Shown here piece by piece: positions 42,113-53,920 of a stretch of 58,189 nt of DNA (positions within the stretch are counted from its first letter, which is position 1; every line of letters begins with the position of its first letter). Position numbers and translations under genes: made by a program. The notes beneath the pieces were generated by a model. That model saw only the letters and a list, made by a program, of their open reading frames with translations, had not been told where the DNA came from and searched no databases. The stretch lies in the NCBI GenBank assembly GCA_016931495.1, contig JAFGER010000004.1, positions 1 to 58,189 on the forward strand, in the 5' to 3' direction. The stretch comes from Chlorobiaceae bacterium (GTDB lineage Bacteria; Bacteroidota; Chlorobiia; Chlorobiales; Chlorobiaceae).

Positions 42113-42739
42113 TCAGTAGCCTCTGGGGCTGGCCCTGGCTTCATCGAGCACTTCGGGCGTGATGTACCTGATGCCGTTCTCCTCGGCGTAGGAGATGAGG
42201 GCGGCCCTGATCTTGTCGCTGAAAAACGGCGGGGCGCTATCAAGCAGTTCGAGGGCCTCGTCGCTCCACTGGAGGTCGCCGCCTCGTGATTTGAAGGATT
42301 TGCGGTAGCCGTCCACGATCTCCTCCACGAAATCCTCAATCACCTCTTCGTCGTCGATCTGGTGCGGAGCGATGATCTTTTCGCTCAGAATGCGGTTGCG
42401 CATCAGGTGAATCTTGAGCTGCGGAAGGTAAACCGACTGCGCCATCGCCACGGGGCTTCCGCAGGTCAGGAACAGGGCGATGTTCTTGTTTTTCAGGTAG
42501 CGCTTGAGGTTGCTCTGCAGCAGGGCGCCGAGCAGCTGCGAGGAGACCACCATGTAATAGACGGGCGCTCCCATGATGACCACATCGAAATCCCGCAGGA
42601 AGCTGTAATCGGCGGTCGCCTTGCAGCGGGCTTTTTCGACGTAGGCGCCGTATTCGGCAAGCTGCTGGCCGATCGAGTCGATCAGCCGGTCGGTGGCGCC
42701 TCCCCTGGAGCGGCTGTCGTAGAGGATGATGGCTTTCAT
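42113..42739 (-). CDS. flavodoxin-fold protein with C-terminal PCP_red-like domain
   Basis: MKAIILYDSRSRGGATDRLIDSIGQQLAEYGA...; C-terminus LQWSDEALELLDSAPPFFSDKIRAALISYAEENGIRYITPEVLDEARA. An alternative ATG lies at 42763. Confidence 0.8.
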   Translation of the reverse strand: MKAIILYDSRSRGGATDRLIDSIGQQLAEYGAYVEKARCKATADYSFLRDFDVVIMGAPVYYMVVSSQLLGALLQSNLKRYLKNKNIALFLTCGSPVAMAQSVYLPQLKIHLMRNRILSEKIIAPHQIDDEEVIEDFVEEIVDGYRKSFKSRGGDLQWSDEALELLDSAPPFFSDKIRAALISYAEENGIRYITPEVLDEARASPRGY

Positions 42740-42782
42740 CTGGCGGTCTTTATCGCGCGTCATAAGATCGGGTTGTGTTGAA

Positions 42783-43268
42783 TCAGTTTGCCTTGCCGTA
42801 GGCCGCCACGATGCTGTCCACGAAGGCAGCAATGGTTTGCAGGTCGCCGGTCTTGCCGGGCGGGAAGACCTTTTCGGCAAGGATCACCGGGTTGTCGAGA
42901 TTCATTTTGATCTGGGGCAGGTAGAGGAGCTGGGCCATCGGCTCCGGGCTTCCGCAGATCACGAACAGGGCCACTTTCTTGCCTTTGAGCGCCGTTCTCA
43001 GGTTGCTCTGCGACAAAGCGCCGCTGAGCTGCGAGGCGACGAGCAGGTAGTAGATCGGTGCTCCGAGAAGCACGAGATCGAACTCACTGACAAAGCTGAA
43101 ATCGCCGTTTGCCTTGCAGCGGGCTTTTTCCACGTAAGCTCCCGATTCGGCAAGCTTTTTGCCGATCGAATCGATCAGCCTGTCGGTCGAGCCGCCGACG
43201 GACTGGCTGTCATAAAGGATAATGGCCTTTACGGGCTTGTCGAAGGTGCTGTTCATAGGCTTTGTCAT
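42783..43268 (-). CDS. flavodoxin-fold protein (tandem paralog without the C-terminal domain)
   Basis: VKAIILYDSQSVGGSTDRLIDSIGKKLAESGAYVEKARCKANGDFSFVSEFDLVLLGAPIYYLLVASQL. Confidence 0.85.
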   Translation of the reverse strand: MTKPMNSTFDKPVKAIILYDSQSVGGSTDRLIDSIGKKLAESGAYVEKARCKANGDFSFVSEFDLVLLGAPIYYLLVASQLSGALSQSNLRTALKGKKVALFVICGSPEPMAQLLYLPQIKMNLDNPVILAEKVFPPGKTGDLQTIAAFVDSIVAAYGKAN

Positions 43269-43399
43269 TAAGGTTGAGCCTGACAGTTACATAAAATCCT
43301 ATAATAAGACTTTACTCTTTGACGGCAAAATCGGGAGGGGGGAAGGGCGGCAGTCAGTTCTTCCGACCGATCCGTCCAGTTCTTTTTCCCCCGAACGCA

Positions 43400-43431
43400 A
43401 AAGGGCCGCCTTTTCGGGCAGCCCTTTTGTA
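43400..43431 (-). terminator. terminator downstream of gap
   Basis: AAAAGGGC-TGCC-CGAAAA-GGCGGCCCTTTT hairpin. Confidence 0.75.
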
Positions 43432-43451
43432 AAACTATCGTGAAGCTGAGC

Positions 43452-44498
<1,047 letters not shown>

Positions 44499-44597
44499 TT
44501 ACGCTGTTCCGCGTTGTTGCGAAAACGCCCTGAATCGGGCGCATGTCGCCGAAGAAAAGTCACAAGATAGAAAAATAGAAGATCGCCGGTGAAATCT

Positions 44598-46022
44598 TCA
44601 CGATTTTTTTTCAAAACTTTCCGTCAATACTTCTTTCAGACCGCTGAAACTGCCGTTGCTCAACAGCACGACCACATCGCCAGGCTGGCGTTCGGCTTCG
44701 ATGAAGCGGACGATGTCTTGCGGATAATCGTCGCCGCCAGCCGCAAACACCTGCTTGCCGTTCGCTTCCAGCTCCCGGCACAGTAGCGCCGTGTCGAGCC
44801 GCTCCTCCGGCGCGTAGCGTTCAGGGCGGTTGACCCTGCCGAGCACCACCACCGCCGCGCCGTCGAAGCACTCCGCCAGCTCGCGCTGGAAGATGTTGCG
44901 CGTCGTGGTGTTGGAGCGCGGCTCGAAACAGGCCACGATGCGCCGCCCGGGGTAGCGTTCCGCGATTGCGCCGATGGTGAGTCGAACGGCCGTCGGATGG
45001 TGGGCGAAATCCTCGATGAGCGTAACGCCGCCCGCGTACTCGCCGACCAGCTCCATGCGGCGCTTCGGGCGCCTGAACGAAGCGAGGCCGCGCGTGACCG
45101 ACTCGAAGCTCACGCCCGCGCGGATTGCAGCCGCCGTCGCCGCCAGCGCGTTCATCACGTTGTAGTTGCCGAAAAGCGGAACACTGACCCGCCCCATCGC
45201 TTCGCCGTCACGCACGATCGTGAAGGACGTGCCGTCCGCATCCGTCGCAATCTCTGCCGCCGTCCAGTTTGCCTCGCCCGTCAGCCCGAAGGTTTCCACG
45301 CGGCAGAAGGCGTTGGCGGTAACCGCCATCGAAACCGGATCGTCGCCGTTGACGATCAGCAAACCGCTGGATGGCACGAGGTTCACCAGCAGGCGGAAGC
45401 TCTTCTTGATGTCGTCGAGCGAATCGAAGATGTCCGCGTGGTCGAACTCGACGTTGTTGATGATGGCAATGTCGGGGCGGTAGTGCAGGAACTTGCTGCG
45501 CTTGTCGAAAAAGGCCGAGTCGTACTCGTCGCCCTCGGTCACGAAAAAGCCCGGTTCGGAGAGGCCCGACGGGCGGCAGCCGTCGCCGAAGTTCTCCGGA
45601 ATGCCGCCGATCAGGAAGCCCGGCAGAAAGCCGCCCGCTTCGAGCAACCATGCGGCGAGCGAAGTCGTCGTCGTCTTGCCGTGCGTGCCCGCCACCACAA
45701 TCGAGGTGTGGCGGCTTATCAGCTCGCGCCGCACCAGCTCCGGCATCGAAATCAGCTCCATGCGCTGGTCGAGCGCGTATTCGAGATCGGGATTACCACG
45801 GCTGATCGCGTTGCCCACCACCACCAGGTCAGGCGAGGCGCTTTTCAGGTTCTCCGCCGAAAAGCTGTTGAAATAGCGGATGTTATGGTTTTCCAGATAG
45901 GTGCTCATCGGGGGATAGAGCTGTGTGTCCGAGCCGGTGACGGCGTGGCCCATGTGCGAAAGCGCCACGGCGACCGAAGCCATTGCCGAGCCGCCGATGC
46001 CGATGAAGTAGATGGAACTCAT
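44598..46022 (-). CDS. mpl: UDP-N-acetylmuramate:tripeptide ligase (Mpl)
   Basis: IYFIGIGGSAMASVAVAL, VAGTHGKTTTTSLAAW, VTEGDEYDSAFFDKRSKFLHYRPDIAIINNVEFDHADIF. Confidence 0.9.
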   Translation of the reverse strand: MSSIYFIGIGGSAMASVAVALSHMGHAVTGSDTQLYPPMSTYLENHNIRYFNSFSAENLKSASPDLVVVGNAISRGNPDLEYALDQRMELISMPELVRRELISRHTSIVVAGTHGKTTTTSLAAWLLEAGGFLPGFLIGGIPENFGDGCRPSGLSEPGFFVTEGDEYDSAFFDKRSKFLHYRPDIAIINNVEFDHADIFDSLDDIKKSFRLLVNLVPSSGLLIVNGDDPVSMAVTANAFCRVETFGLTGEANWTAAEIATDADGTSFTIVRDGEAMGRVSVPLFGNYNVMNALAATAAAIRAGVSFESVTRGLASFRRPKRRMELVGEYAGGVTLIEDFAHHPTAVRLTIGAIAERYPGRRIVACFEPRSNTTTRNIFQRELAECFDGAAVVVLGRVNRPERYAPEERLDTALLCRELEANGKQVFAAGGDDYPQDIVRFIEAERQPGDVVVLLSNGSFSGLKEVLTESFEKKS

Positions 46023-46198
46023 GGTTGGTGAAGGTTGGTCATGTCCTTGTGAATCAAACGCTTATCCCAATAGTACAGAAAAACCCCAGTCTCGCAAAAC
46101 CGGGCAGGATTCGGGCCTGGGTTCGGGAATGAGGCAATGAATCCGTATTATATATGATCTAAAGATTTTCAGGAACACCACCTCAATCCAGTAAAAAT

Positions 46199-47314
46199 AT
46201 GCAGTTCATCGACCTTATCACCCAGAAAAACCGCATTCGCGAGAACCTCATGAAGCGGATCGAGCGGATCATCGACAGCGCCCAGTTCGTCATGGGGCCG
46301 GAAGTGCTCGAAGCCGAGAAAAAACTCGCCGAGTACGTCGGCACGAAGCACTGCGTTTCGTGCGCCTCCGGCACCGACGCGCTGCTCATTCCGCTCATGG
46401 CCAAAAGGGTCGGCCCTGGCGATGCGGTGCTTACCACGCCCTTCACCTTCGTGGCCACCGCCGAGGTCATCAGCCTCGCGGGCGCGACGCCGGTGTTCGT
46501 CGATGTGCTGCCCGGCACCTTCAACATCGACCCCGATGGCGTCGCTCCGGCGGTTGAAGAGGCTCGCAAAAAAGGGCTGAATCCGAAGGCGCTCATTCCG
46601 GTCGATCTGTTCGGCCTGCCCGCCGAGTACGACCGCCTCGAAAAGGTTGCTGCTGAGCAGGGCCTCTGGATTCTCGAAGACGCCGCGCAGGGCTTCGGCG
46701 GCACGGTCGGCGGCAAAAAGGCGGGCAGCTTCGGCCTCGTTGGTGCGACCTCATTCTTCCCGGCCAAGCCGCTCGGCTGCTACGGCGACGGCGGCGCGAT
46801 CTTCACCGACGACGACGAATTGCTTGAGCTGCTGATCTCCGTCCGCGTGCACGGCGGCGGCTCGGACAAGTACAACAACGAACGCATCGGCCTCAACGGC
46901 CGCTTCGACGCCATCCAGGCAGCGGTCATCAACGAAAAACTGACCATCTTCGACGACGAACTCGACCTGCGAAACAAGGTCGCCGCCGCCTACAGCGCCC
47001 GTCTCAAGGAGCGCGTCGTGGTTCCCGAAGTGCCCGAAGGCTACACCTCCTGCTGGGCGCAATACTCCGTTCTCGCCAACTCCACTGACGACCGCATGAA
47101 GCTGATGGCCGCGCTGAAAGAAGCGGGAATCCCCTCGGCAATCTACTACCCGATTCCGTTGCACCTCCAGAAAGCCTACGAAAATCTTGGCTACAAGCCG
47201 GGCGACTTCCCTATAACGGAAGACTTCAGCGCAAGGGTTTTCGCCCTGCCGATGCATCCGTACTTGAAGGAAGAAGAGATCGAGCAGATTTGCGAGGTGA
47301 TTCTGGGGGCGTGA
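46199..47314 (+). CDS. DegT/DnrJ/EryC1/StrS-family PLP aminotransferase (nucleotide-sugar type)
   Basis: FVMGPEVLEAEKKLAEYVGTKHCVSCASGTDALLIPLMA, EDAAQGFGG, SFFPAKPLGCYGDGGAIF. Confidence 0.93.
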   Translation: MQFIDLITQKNRIRENLMKRIERIIDSAQFVMGPEVLEAEKKLAEYVGTKHCVSCASGTDALLIPLMAKRVGPGDAVLTTPFTFVATAEVISLAGATPVFVDVLPGTFNIDPDGVAPAVEEARKKGLNPKALIPVDLFGLPAEYDRLEKVAAEQGLWILEDAAQGFGGTVGGKKAGSFGLVGATSFFPAKPLGCYGDGGAIFTDDDELLELLISVRVHGGGSDKYNNERIGLNGRFDAIQAAVINEKLTIFDDELDLRNKVAAAYSARLKERVVVPEVPEGYTSCWAQYSVLANSTDDRMKLMAALKEAGIPSAIYYPIPLHLQKAYENLGYKPGDFPITEDFSARVFALPMHPYLKEEEIEQICEVILGA

Positions 47315-47384
47315 GAAATTGCCGGGAGGGCCGACGGCTACTACACCGTCGAGCGCTCCCGGCTTCGCCAACGCATTGTTGTCA

Positions 47385-47492
47385 ATGATTTGCGGGGATT
47401 ATTTGGCGGAGATTGCGGATAGGTTTGAGGATGAGGTTGCGAGGGATAATCTATTAGCCATTCTATCCCTTTTTAAGAAAGGCATGGGCTAA
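47385..47492 (+). pseudogene. possible gene remnant or short ORF
   Basis: MICGDYLAEIADRFEDEVARDNLLAILSLFKKGMG read by hand; no recognised family. Confidence 0.2.
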
Positions 47493-47563
47493 AAAAACAG
47501 ATTAACAGTTTGATAAAAAAGCTCAAAATGTTATAGGGAAAGCAAATTAATATTTTGTGTAAT

Positions 47564-48370
47564 ATGATAAAATCCATAAAAATCATTTACAAAAAATATA
47601 TAGAATACGCTCTTAGTAAAAAATGTCCGGTAATGATCTCTCGTTCAGGTGAAAAAGGAAAACGAGTAAATTGTTATAGTATTGCAATTGATAAAGAAAA
47701 CCAACCATGCTATTTGGTTAAATCACTTGTTGACGACGAATTAACATGTCTACAATGGGATGGGAATAGCTACTCAAATGAGTGTAAAGTTGCTTTTTCA
47801 ATTATAAAGCCAAAAGACTTCAGAATTTCTCATTATTACGGTCTATCGGAAGTTACGTTTTTTGGAATTAATGACTTTATACTAGGTAGATTATTTTTCA
47901 TTGAATATATAAAGATACATTTATATAGAATTTTAACAGCCACAAATCAGTATGTCTTCAATAAGAAGAAGCTTTTTACAAAACAAAGGATAAAGCTTCT
48001 TCGTGTTCTTTTTGACTTGAGACTTGAAGGTGAGAAGAAGTTTCATGTCTTCAGATTAATGACAGAGCTTTATACCGTTAAATGGCTTAACCATCCAGAT
48101 GGAAACTCACAGATTCAAAAAGTTGAGTTCTACCTTAACGCGTTAGTTGATACGGGAGAATTAAAAAAAACAGAAGGTGGAACTTATGAACTCACTGGCC
48201 TTGCGATTCGTGCTATTGAGGATTATGAAGAACAAGAAAGAAAGCATGTAGAGAATGTAAAAATACAAAGACGCATGTTTTGGCTCACTCTTGTCATTGT
48301 GCTTCTGACCTTAGTTCAGGCCGGTTTAATAAAACTGCCACCAATAATAGACTTAACAGCAAAACCATAA
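47564..48370 (+). CDS. hypothetical protein, AT-rich, C-terminal transmembrane helix
   Basis: Single long ORF, strikingly AT-rich relative to flanks; MFWLTLVIVLLTLVQAGLI near the C-terminus. Confidence 0.7.
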   Translation: MIKSIKIIYKKYIEYALSKKCPVMISRSGEKGKRVNCYSIAIDKENQPCYLVKSLVDDELTCLQWDGNSYSNECKVAFSIIKPKDFRISHYYGLSEVTFFGINDFILGRLFFIEYIKIHLYRILTATNQYVFNKKKLFTKQRIKLLRVLFDLRLEGEKKFHVFRLMTELYTVKWLNHPDGNSQIQKVEFYLNALVDTGELKKTEGGTYELTGLAIRAIEDYEEQERKHVENVKIQRRMFWLTLVIVLLTLVQAGLIKLPPIIDLTAKP

Positions 48371-48581
48371 CAAAAAAGAACTGTCAAGACATTTCCAATT
48401 ACATCAAACTATTGAATCACACCGACAACGCTCGGCTGACATCTTCAAGTTCGCGGACGATGGCGATCAGAAACACCCACGCCGAGTGTTTCGGTTTGCT
48501 CATCATCCGATCGTCTTGTGATCAAATCAAAACATGCTGGATGCTTCACTTCGTTCAGCATGACAAGACAATCCTTTTCTG

Positions 48582-49892
48582 TCACGCGGCAATTTTTCCC
48601 CCGCCCTTCGCCTCCCGCGCTCGCAGCCACAATCCTCCCAGCATCACAATCAGATTCACCGCGCCGACGATGATGAAGGGGGCTTTGGGGCTCATGCCGT
48701 CGAAGAGGCGGCCTCCGGTGGTGGTGATGAAGAGAATGCCGATGGCTCCGCTGATGTTGAAGGCTCCGATGACCGAACCGCGCGCCTCCTTCGGTGCCTC
48801 CTGACCGATGAGCGATTGCGAGCCGAGGAAGGCGCTGATCTGGCCGATGCCGAGCAAGACGAAGAAGATGAGCGAGTACGTTTCGAGCGGGTTGCCGATG
48901 AGCGCGAGCGAGAGGTAGCCGATGGCGGCCAGGCCCATGCAGAGGGTGAGCGCCGTGACGCGGTTCCAGCGGTCGATGAAGATGCCGATGACTGGCGCCC
49001 AGAGCAGCGCGGCGGCTTGCGAAATGATGAAGATGAAGGTGCCTTTTTTGACCGCTTCGGCGGGTTCGAGGCCCATCGCCAGGCCGGCGGTCATGCCCCA
49101 GAGCGGCACGAAGGTGCCGATGATCGACTGGTCGCCGCGCGCCACGAAGGCCGCCGCATAGGAGAGCAGAATCCTCGGATTGCGGGCGTGGCGGAAGCCG
49201 CTGGTGAGCAGCTCCTTGACCGGCAGGCGCTCCTCGTGCCGCACCGGCGTACCGCCCTTGAGGCCGAAGAAGAGCACGATAGCCGTCACCGCCGCCGTGC
49301 CCGCGACTGCCGCGTGCGCCCAGAATCCCGCCTCGGTGCCGCTCATGCCGTCGGCCACGAGCCTCTTGGGCAAGCCGCCGAAGAACTGGTTCAGGATGAC
49401 GATGCCGAGTCCATTCAGGAATCCCACAATCGCGATGAGCTTGCCGCGCGACCGCTCTTTCGGGTAATCGACCAGCACTGTTGCCAGTCCGCTCGTGACG
49501 GCTACCACGCCGACCGCGTAGATCATGCGGGCGATGGTGAGCTGCGTGATGTTCGTCGCCAGAGGGTAGCAGAGGTAGGCGATGGCGAGGATAACGAAGC
49601 CGACGGCATAGACCGGACGCCTGCCGATGCGGTCCATGATCGCCCCCGCTGGGCCGAAGAGCAGCAGTGTGACGATCTCCGTCCAGAAGACCAGGTCGCC
49701 GCTGATGGTGCCCTGCTCCGAGACCGGAATGCCGAGGTGCTCGTTCAGGATGTAGGCCTGCCCGATGGAGACAAATGTGACCATGCCGATCGAAAAGAAC
49801 GACGCGAACAGGAACGTCCATGCATGCCGGGGCATGACGGAAGCCGCAAGTTCGATGGGGCCTAATTTGGCGTTGGAGGTGGAGTCGGTCAT
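48582..49892 (-). CDS. major facilitator superfamily transporter
   Basis: 12-TM pattern; FWTEIVTLLLFGPAGAIMDRIGRRPVYAVGF. Confidence 0.9.
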   Translation of the reverse strand: MTDSTSNAKLGPIELAASVMPRHAWTFLFASFFSIGMVTFVSIGQAYILNEHLGIPVSEQGTISGDLVFWTEIVTLLLFGPAGAIMDRIGRRPVYAVGFVILAIAYLCYPLATNITQLTIARMIYAVGVVAVTSGLATVLVDYPKERSRGKLIAIVGFLNGLGIVILNQFFGGLPKRLVADGMSGTEAGFWAHAAVAGTAAVTAIVLFFGLKGGTPVRHEERLPVKELLTSGFRHARNPRILLSYAAAFVARGDQSIIGTFVPLWGMTAGLAMGLEPAEAVKKGTFIFIISQAAALLWAPVIGIFIDRWNRVTALTLCMGLAAIGYLSLALIGNPLETYSLIFFVLLGIGQISAFLGSQSLIGQEAPKEARGSVIGAFNISGAIGILFITTTGGRLFDGMSPKAPFIIVGAVNLIVMLGGLWLRAREAKGGGKIAA

Positions 49893-49935
49893 AAGGATGG
49901 TGGTGCGGTGGATATGGTTGCGTGAAAACTACAGA

Positions 49936-50862
49936 TCAAAACGGAAGCGTCTGCTGACCTTGTGGCACGATGATCTCTGTTGGTGCCCCCTCGAATCTCA
50001 ATCTACTTTCCTCTGCGTAGTTCTCTCTGAGTTCAATTCCGATCCATTCTCGTTTCAGTTCTTCGGCAACATAGCCAGTGGTGTTGCTGCCTGCAAAAGG
50101 GTCGAGGACAAGATCACCGGGACTGGTTAAAAATTCAATGAAGAATCTCGGTAACTCGGCGGGAAAGCGTGCTGGATGAATTTTCTTACCTGCGAGTTTA
50201 CAATTTTTTACATAGGCGCTGTTGGATTCATTATTACCGCACTGGATCATATTTGAAGGTATCGATCCACCACGATCAGCGGCAAATGTATCTTTGATCA
50301 TATGACCGCTTGGTCGGACGGTTTGTTTGATTCCGCGTTTGATCAGACGTTCCATGTCTTTGCTGTAGGGCTGAAGAACCTTACGGTTGTCTGCATTGGC
50401 CATAGGGTCTTTGACCAACCAGAAAATATATTCAACGCTGTCTTTGACTCGGATACGACGAACATTGACCCATTCTGCTGGAGCGGGCATTTTGGCTGGA
50501 TTGTACCAGAAAAACTCTTGGGCAAGATCAAAGCCTGTATCATCGATGAGTGCAAGCAGCATTCTGTAATGATAAAGGCTGCGAACCGGTGAGCCGGGTT
50601 GCCATGCCCCGCCGAGGTTGAGTACAAAGGATCCTGTAGGTTTGATGATTCGCTTGATTTCTTTTGCAAAAGGAAGAAACCATTGAACGTATTCGCGCTG
50701 GTCGGCATTACCGTACTCTTTTTTGAAATGGAGAGCGTATGGGGGGCTGGTTACGATCAGATCGACTGAATTATCAGGCATCTGACGCATGAAATCCAAA
50801 CTGTCTGCACAGAAAAAAGAGCCGAATTTAGTGTTGTAAATCGGTTTAGACTGAATAGGCAT
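49936..50862 (-). CDS. type II DNA methyltransferase, likely N4-cytosine (SPPY), PvuII-like
   Basis: [75 protein letters not shown] at 50862 preferred. Confidence 0.9.
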   Translation of the reverse strand: MPIQSKPIYNTKFGSFFCADSLDFMRQMPDNSVDLIVTSPPYALHFKKEYGNADQREYVQWFLPFAKEIKRIIKPTGSFVLNLGGAWQPGSPVRSLYHYRMLLALIDDTGFDLAQEFFWYNPAKMPAPAEWVNVRRIRVKDSVEYIFWLVKDPMANADNRKVLQPYSKDMERLIKRGIKQTVRPSGHMIKDTFAADRGGSIPSNMIQCGNNESNSAYVKNCKLAGKKIHPARFPAELPRFFIEFLTSPGDLVLDPFAGSNTTGYVAEELKREWIGIELRENYAEESRLRFEGAPTEIIVPQGQQTLPF

Positions 50863-51379
50863 CAATGACGTCCTGAAAGCGTGAGAACCATCGTGGCGTT
50901 GTGTCTTCTGCATCTGGAATAGGGTTCATTACTTGTATTTTTTCCGGATAATTTCGATGTGACGGCAAGTCGCGAACCAAGATGTATCTGAATTGGCTCC
51001 AATCGCCAGTGTGCCTTCCGACGCAGACTGCGACCACATCAAAATGATGACGGTCGTAATAGCGGCTGCTCGGATCAGCTTTTGCTGCACGAGTTTTCTG
51101 CAATTCTACCTGTGCCTTTGTGCCGTTACGTATGGTTTTAACTTCGACTCGGATAGAGATTCCTTCTAAGGTCACCACCGTGAAGTCATGCATTCCGTCC
51201 ACATCATGACTTTCATAGCTGGTCAGCCAGCCTTCTCGGCTGGCAACGCGAAGTTTTCGCTCGAAATGTACCTCGGCGACTGCGCCTTCCAGAGCGACCT
51301 TGAGTCGGAAACGCCTGTCGATTGCATCGAGCAATTCCTGAGCAGTTAGGCCGTACTTGATTTCGAGAGCATGGGGCAT
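50846..51379 (-). CDS. candidate type II restriction endonuclease, PD-(D/E)XK-like
   Basis: [19 protein letters not shown] (D...ExK) then [30 protein letters not shown]; overlaps the methyltransferase gene. Confidence 0.65.
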   Translation of the reverse strand: MPHALEIKYGLTAQELLDAIDRRFRLKVALEGAVAEVHFERKLRVASREGWLTSYESHDVDGMHDFTVVTLEGISIRVEVKTIRNGTKAQVELQKTRAAKADPSSRYYDRHHFDVVAVCVGRHTGDWSQFRYILVRDLPSHRNYPEKIQVMNPIPDAEDTTPRWFSRFQDVIDAYSV

Positions 51380-51430
51380 AGGGTGAGTATAGTAAAAATC
51401 AATGAAGAAAAATTCTGTCTTGAAAACTGT

Positions 51431-52123
51431 TCACACCTCGCACGCCTGCAACTGGCCGTCCTGCATGTGGAGGCAGCGGTCGGCGGTGGCGGCGAACGCT
51501 TCGTTGTGGGTGACGATGACGAAGGAGGTCTGGTGCTCCTTGCTAAGCGAGGCGATCAGTTCGTAGAGCATCCGGCTGTTGCGGCTGTCGAGGTTGCCGC
51601 TGGGTTCGTCGGCGAGCACGAGCTTCGGGTTGTTCATGAGTGCCCGCGCGATGGCGACGCGCTGCTGCTCGCCGCCGGAGAGCTCCGAGGGGAGGTGGTC
51701 GATGCGCGCCTTGAGGCCGAGCTTTTCGAGCAGCACGGCGGCGCGTTCCTTGGCTGGCTTGAGCTTTCCGGTGCCGATGAACTCGGCCATCGCGACGTTT
51801 TCAAGCGCTGTAAAATCGGACAGCAGATGGTGGAACTGAAAGACGAAGCCGATGGAGCGGTTCCGGAATGCGGCCAGCGCTTTTTTCGACAGGAGGCAGC
51901 GGTTGCCCTGAAAGATCGGCGCTCCGTCGAAGCGCAGTTCTCCCTCGTCCGGCGCGTCGAGCGTGCCGAGCAGGTTGAGCAGCGTGGTCTTGCCGCTGCC
52001 GGACGCGCCGATGACCGTCACCATTTCTCCCGGCGCGACTGAGAGGTCGATGCCGTCGAGGATCTTCAGCGGCGGCTGGCCGGGCAGGGCGTAGGATTTG
52101 ACGAGCTTGCGTGCTTCGAGCAT
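51431..52123 (-). CDS. lolD: ABC transporter ATP-binding protein, LolD-like
   Basis: [59 protein letters not shown]. Confidence 0.85.
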   Translation of the reverse strand: MLEARKLVKSYALPGQPPLKILDGIDLSVAPGEMVTVIGASGSGKTTLLNLLGTLDAPDEGELRFDGAPIFQGNRCLLSKKALAAFRNRSIGFVFQFHHLLSDFTALENVAMAEFIGTGKLKPAKERAAVLLEKLGLKARIDHLPSELSGGEQQRVAIARALMNNPKLVLADEPSGNLDSRNSRMLYELIASLSKEHQTSFVIVTHNEAFAATADRCLHMQDGQLQACEV

Positions 52124-53385
52124 CAGGCGGGCCTCACCTGTCCCTGGCCATCGATCAGCCATTTGTAGGTGCACAGCTCCTTGAGCGCCATCGGGCCGCG
52201 CGCGTGCAGCTTCTGCGTACTGATGCCAATTTCCGCGCCGAGGCCGAACTGCGCGCCGTCGGTGAAGGCGGTCGAGGTGTTGGCATAGACCGCCGCCGCA
52301 TCGACCCTTTTCATGAACGCGTCGATCTGCGCCTGGTCGGAGGCGATGATCGCCTCGCTGTGCCTGGAGCTGTGGTGGGCGATGTGGTCAAGCGCGGCCT
52401 CAAAATCGGGCACGGTTTTGATCGACATCTTCAGCGAGAGATACTCAGTCCCGAAATTTTCAGGTGTAGCCATCTCCAACAGCTCGTCCGGATAGCGGTT
52501 CAGCAGCTTGTAATACGCCGGTTCATCGGCGTAAAGCTGCACCAGCTTCTCTTCGAGCAGCTCCACCAGCACCGGCAGATCGTCGATGCGGCTCTCGTGC
52601 ACGATGAGCGTGTCGAGCGCGTTGCAGACGCTCGGGCGGCGCGTCTTGGCGTTGAAGATGATGTCGCGGCCCATCGCAAGGTCGCCGCTTTGGTCGAAGT
52701 AGGTGTGCACGATGCCCGCGCCGGTTTCGATGACCGGCACGGTGGAGTGCTTGCGGGCGAAGTCGATCAGCGCCTGGCTGCCGCGCGGAATGATGACGTC
52801 GATGTAGCCGACGGCGTTGAGCAGAATGTGCGCCGCCTCGCGTTCGGCGGGAAGCAGGTAGAGCATCTCCGGATCGAGTCCCTGGTCGCGGATGACCGTC
52901 TGGATCAGCTCGACAATGGCGATGTTCGAGAACGCCGCGTCGCTGCCGCCTTTCAGCACCGTGGCGTTGCCCGATTTCAGGCAGAGCGCGAACACGTCAA
53001 ACGTCACGTTCGGGCGCGATTCGTAGATGATGCCGATCACGCCGAGCGGCACCGAGACTTTCCGAAGCTCCAGCCCGTTGGGCAGCGTGCGCTCTTCGAG
53101 CACGCGGTCGAGCGGCGAGGGGAGCGCGGCCACGTTGCGCAGGTCGGTGGCGATCGATTTCAGCCGATCCTCGTTCAGAAGCAGGCGGTCGTAGCGCGGA
53201 TCGTCCGGGTTCATCCGTTCGAGGTCCTTGCGGTTGGCTTCGAGAATCGCTTCGGCGGCCTCGGGAATACGGTCGGCCAGATCGATGAGCAGGCTGTTGA
53301 TGGCATCTTCATCGAGCGTGACGATCTTGCGGCTGGCGTTCTGGACGGCCTGGAGTTGTTTGACGATAATTTCGTGTTCGGTCAT
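52123..53385 (-). CDS. proA: glutamate-5-semialdehyde dehydrogenase (gamma-glutamyl phosphate reductase)
   Basis: [82 protein letters not shown]. Confidence 0.96.
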   Translation of the reverse strand: MTEHEIIVKQLQAVQNASRKIVTLDEDAINSLLIDLADRIPEAAEAILEANRKDLERMNPDDPRYDRLLLNEDRLKSIATDLRNVAALPSPLDRVLEERTLPNGLELRKVSVPLGVIGIIYESRPNVTFDVFALCLKSGNATVLKGGSDAAFSNIAIVELIQTVIRDQGLDPEMLYLLPAEREAAHILLNAVGYIDVIIPRGSQALIDFARKHSTVPVIETGAGIVHTYFDQSGDLAMGRDIIFNAKTRRPSVCNALDTLIVHESRIDDLPVLVELLEEKLVQLYADEPAYYKLLNRYPDELLEMATPENFGTEYLSLKMSIKTVPDFEAALDHIAHHSSRHSEAIIASDQAQIDAFMKRVDAAAVYANTSTAFTDGAQFGLGAEIGISTQKLHARGPMALKELCTYKWLIDGQGQVRPA

Positions 53386-53920
53386 GAAACGGCGCTCCTT
53401 CAAAGAGAATTGGTGAATGATCGTTGACGCAAAAGATAGTCAATATCCGGCAACCGGCGCAATGGCGTTTGTCGCGGAGTGATCGCATTCGCGCGGACGC
53501 CGCGGAACCCGAGCGTCAATTTTTGCCTTTGTGGCATCGCTGACAAGCTGTTGGCACCCCGATTGCACCAGTGCGGAGCACGACAAAGCGAATCCCCGTC
53601 CTTCGTGGAACGGGGCGAAATGGTGAAATCTCCAGGCAGCGGACTGACAGACGCATCCGCCAGTTTTGTCCGGACACGCCACGAGTGCATCCAGAGATGC
53701 TTTCTCTTCTCCGACGGCTCTTGTGAATCCGGTGTATTTTCTTTACCTATAATGAGTTGCCTATGGGGCCGTTTTTTCCCGTTATCCTGCCTTTTCAAGC
53801 GGCCTTCGATTCGATCTGCAGTGAGTTTGTCACGTTTGTTGCCCTGTGCGATCCGATGCCGGTTGACCGTCTGTTCCTGAGATTACCGGTCTTTCCATAA
53901 AAACGACGAGGGGGGAACTC

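Noticed and set aside
53479-53880. 133-aa plus-strand ORF upstream of aphA
   Set aside because: Overlaps other short ORFs, lacks domain similarity and has atypical composition; region treated as intergenic.
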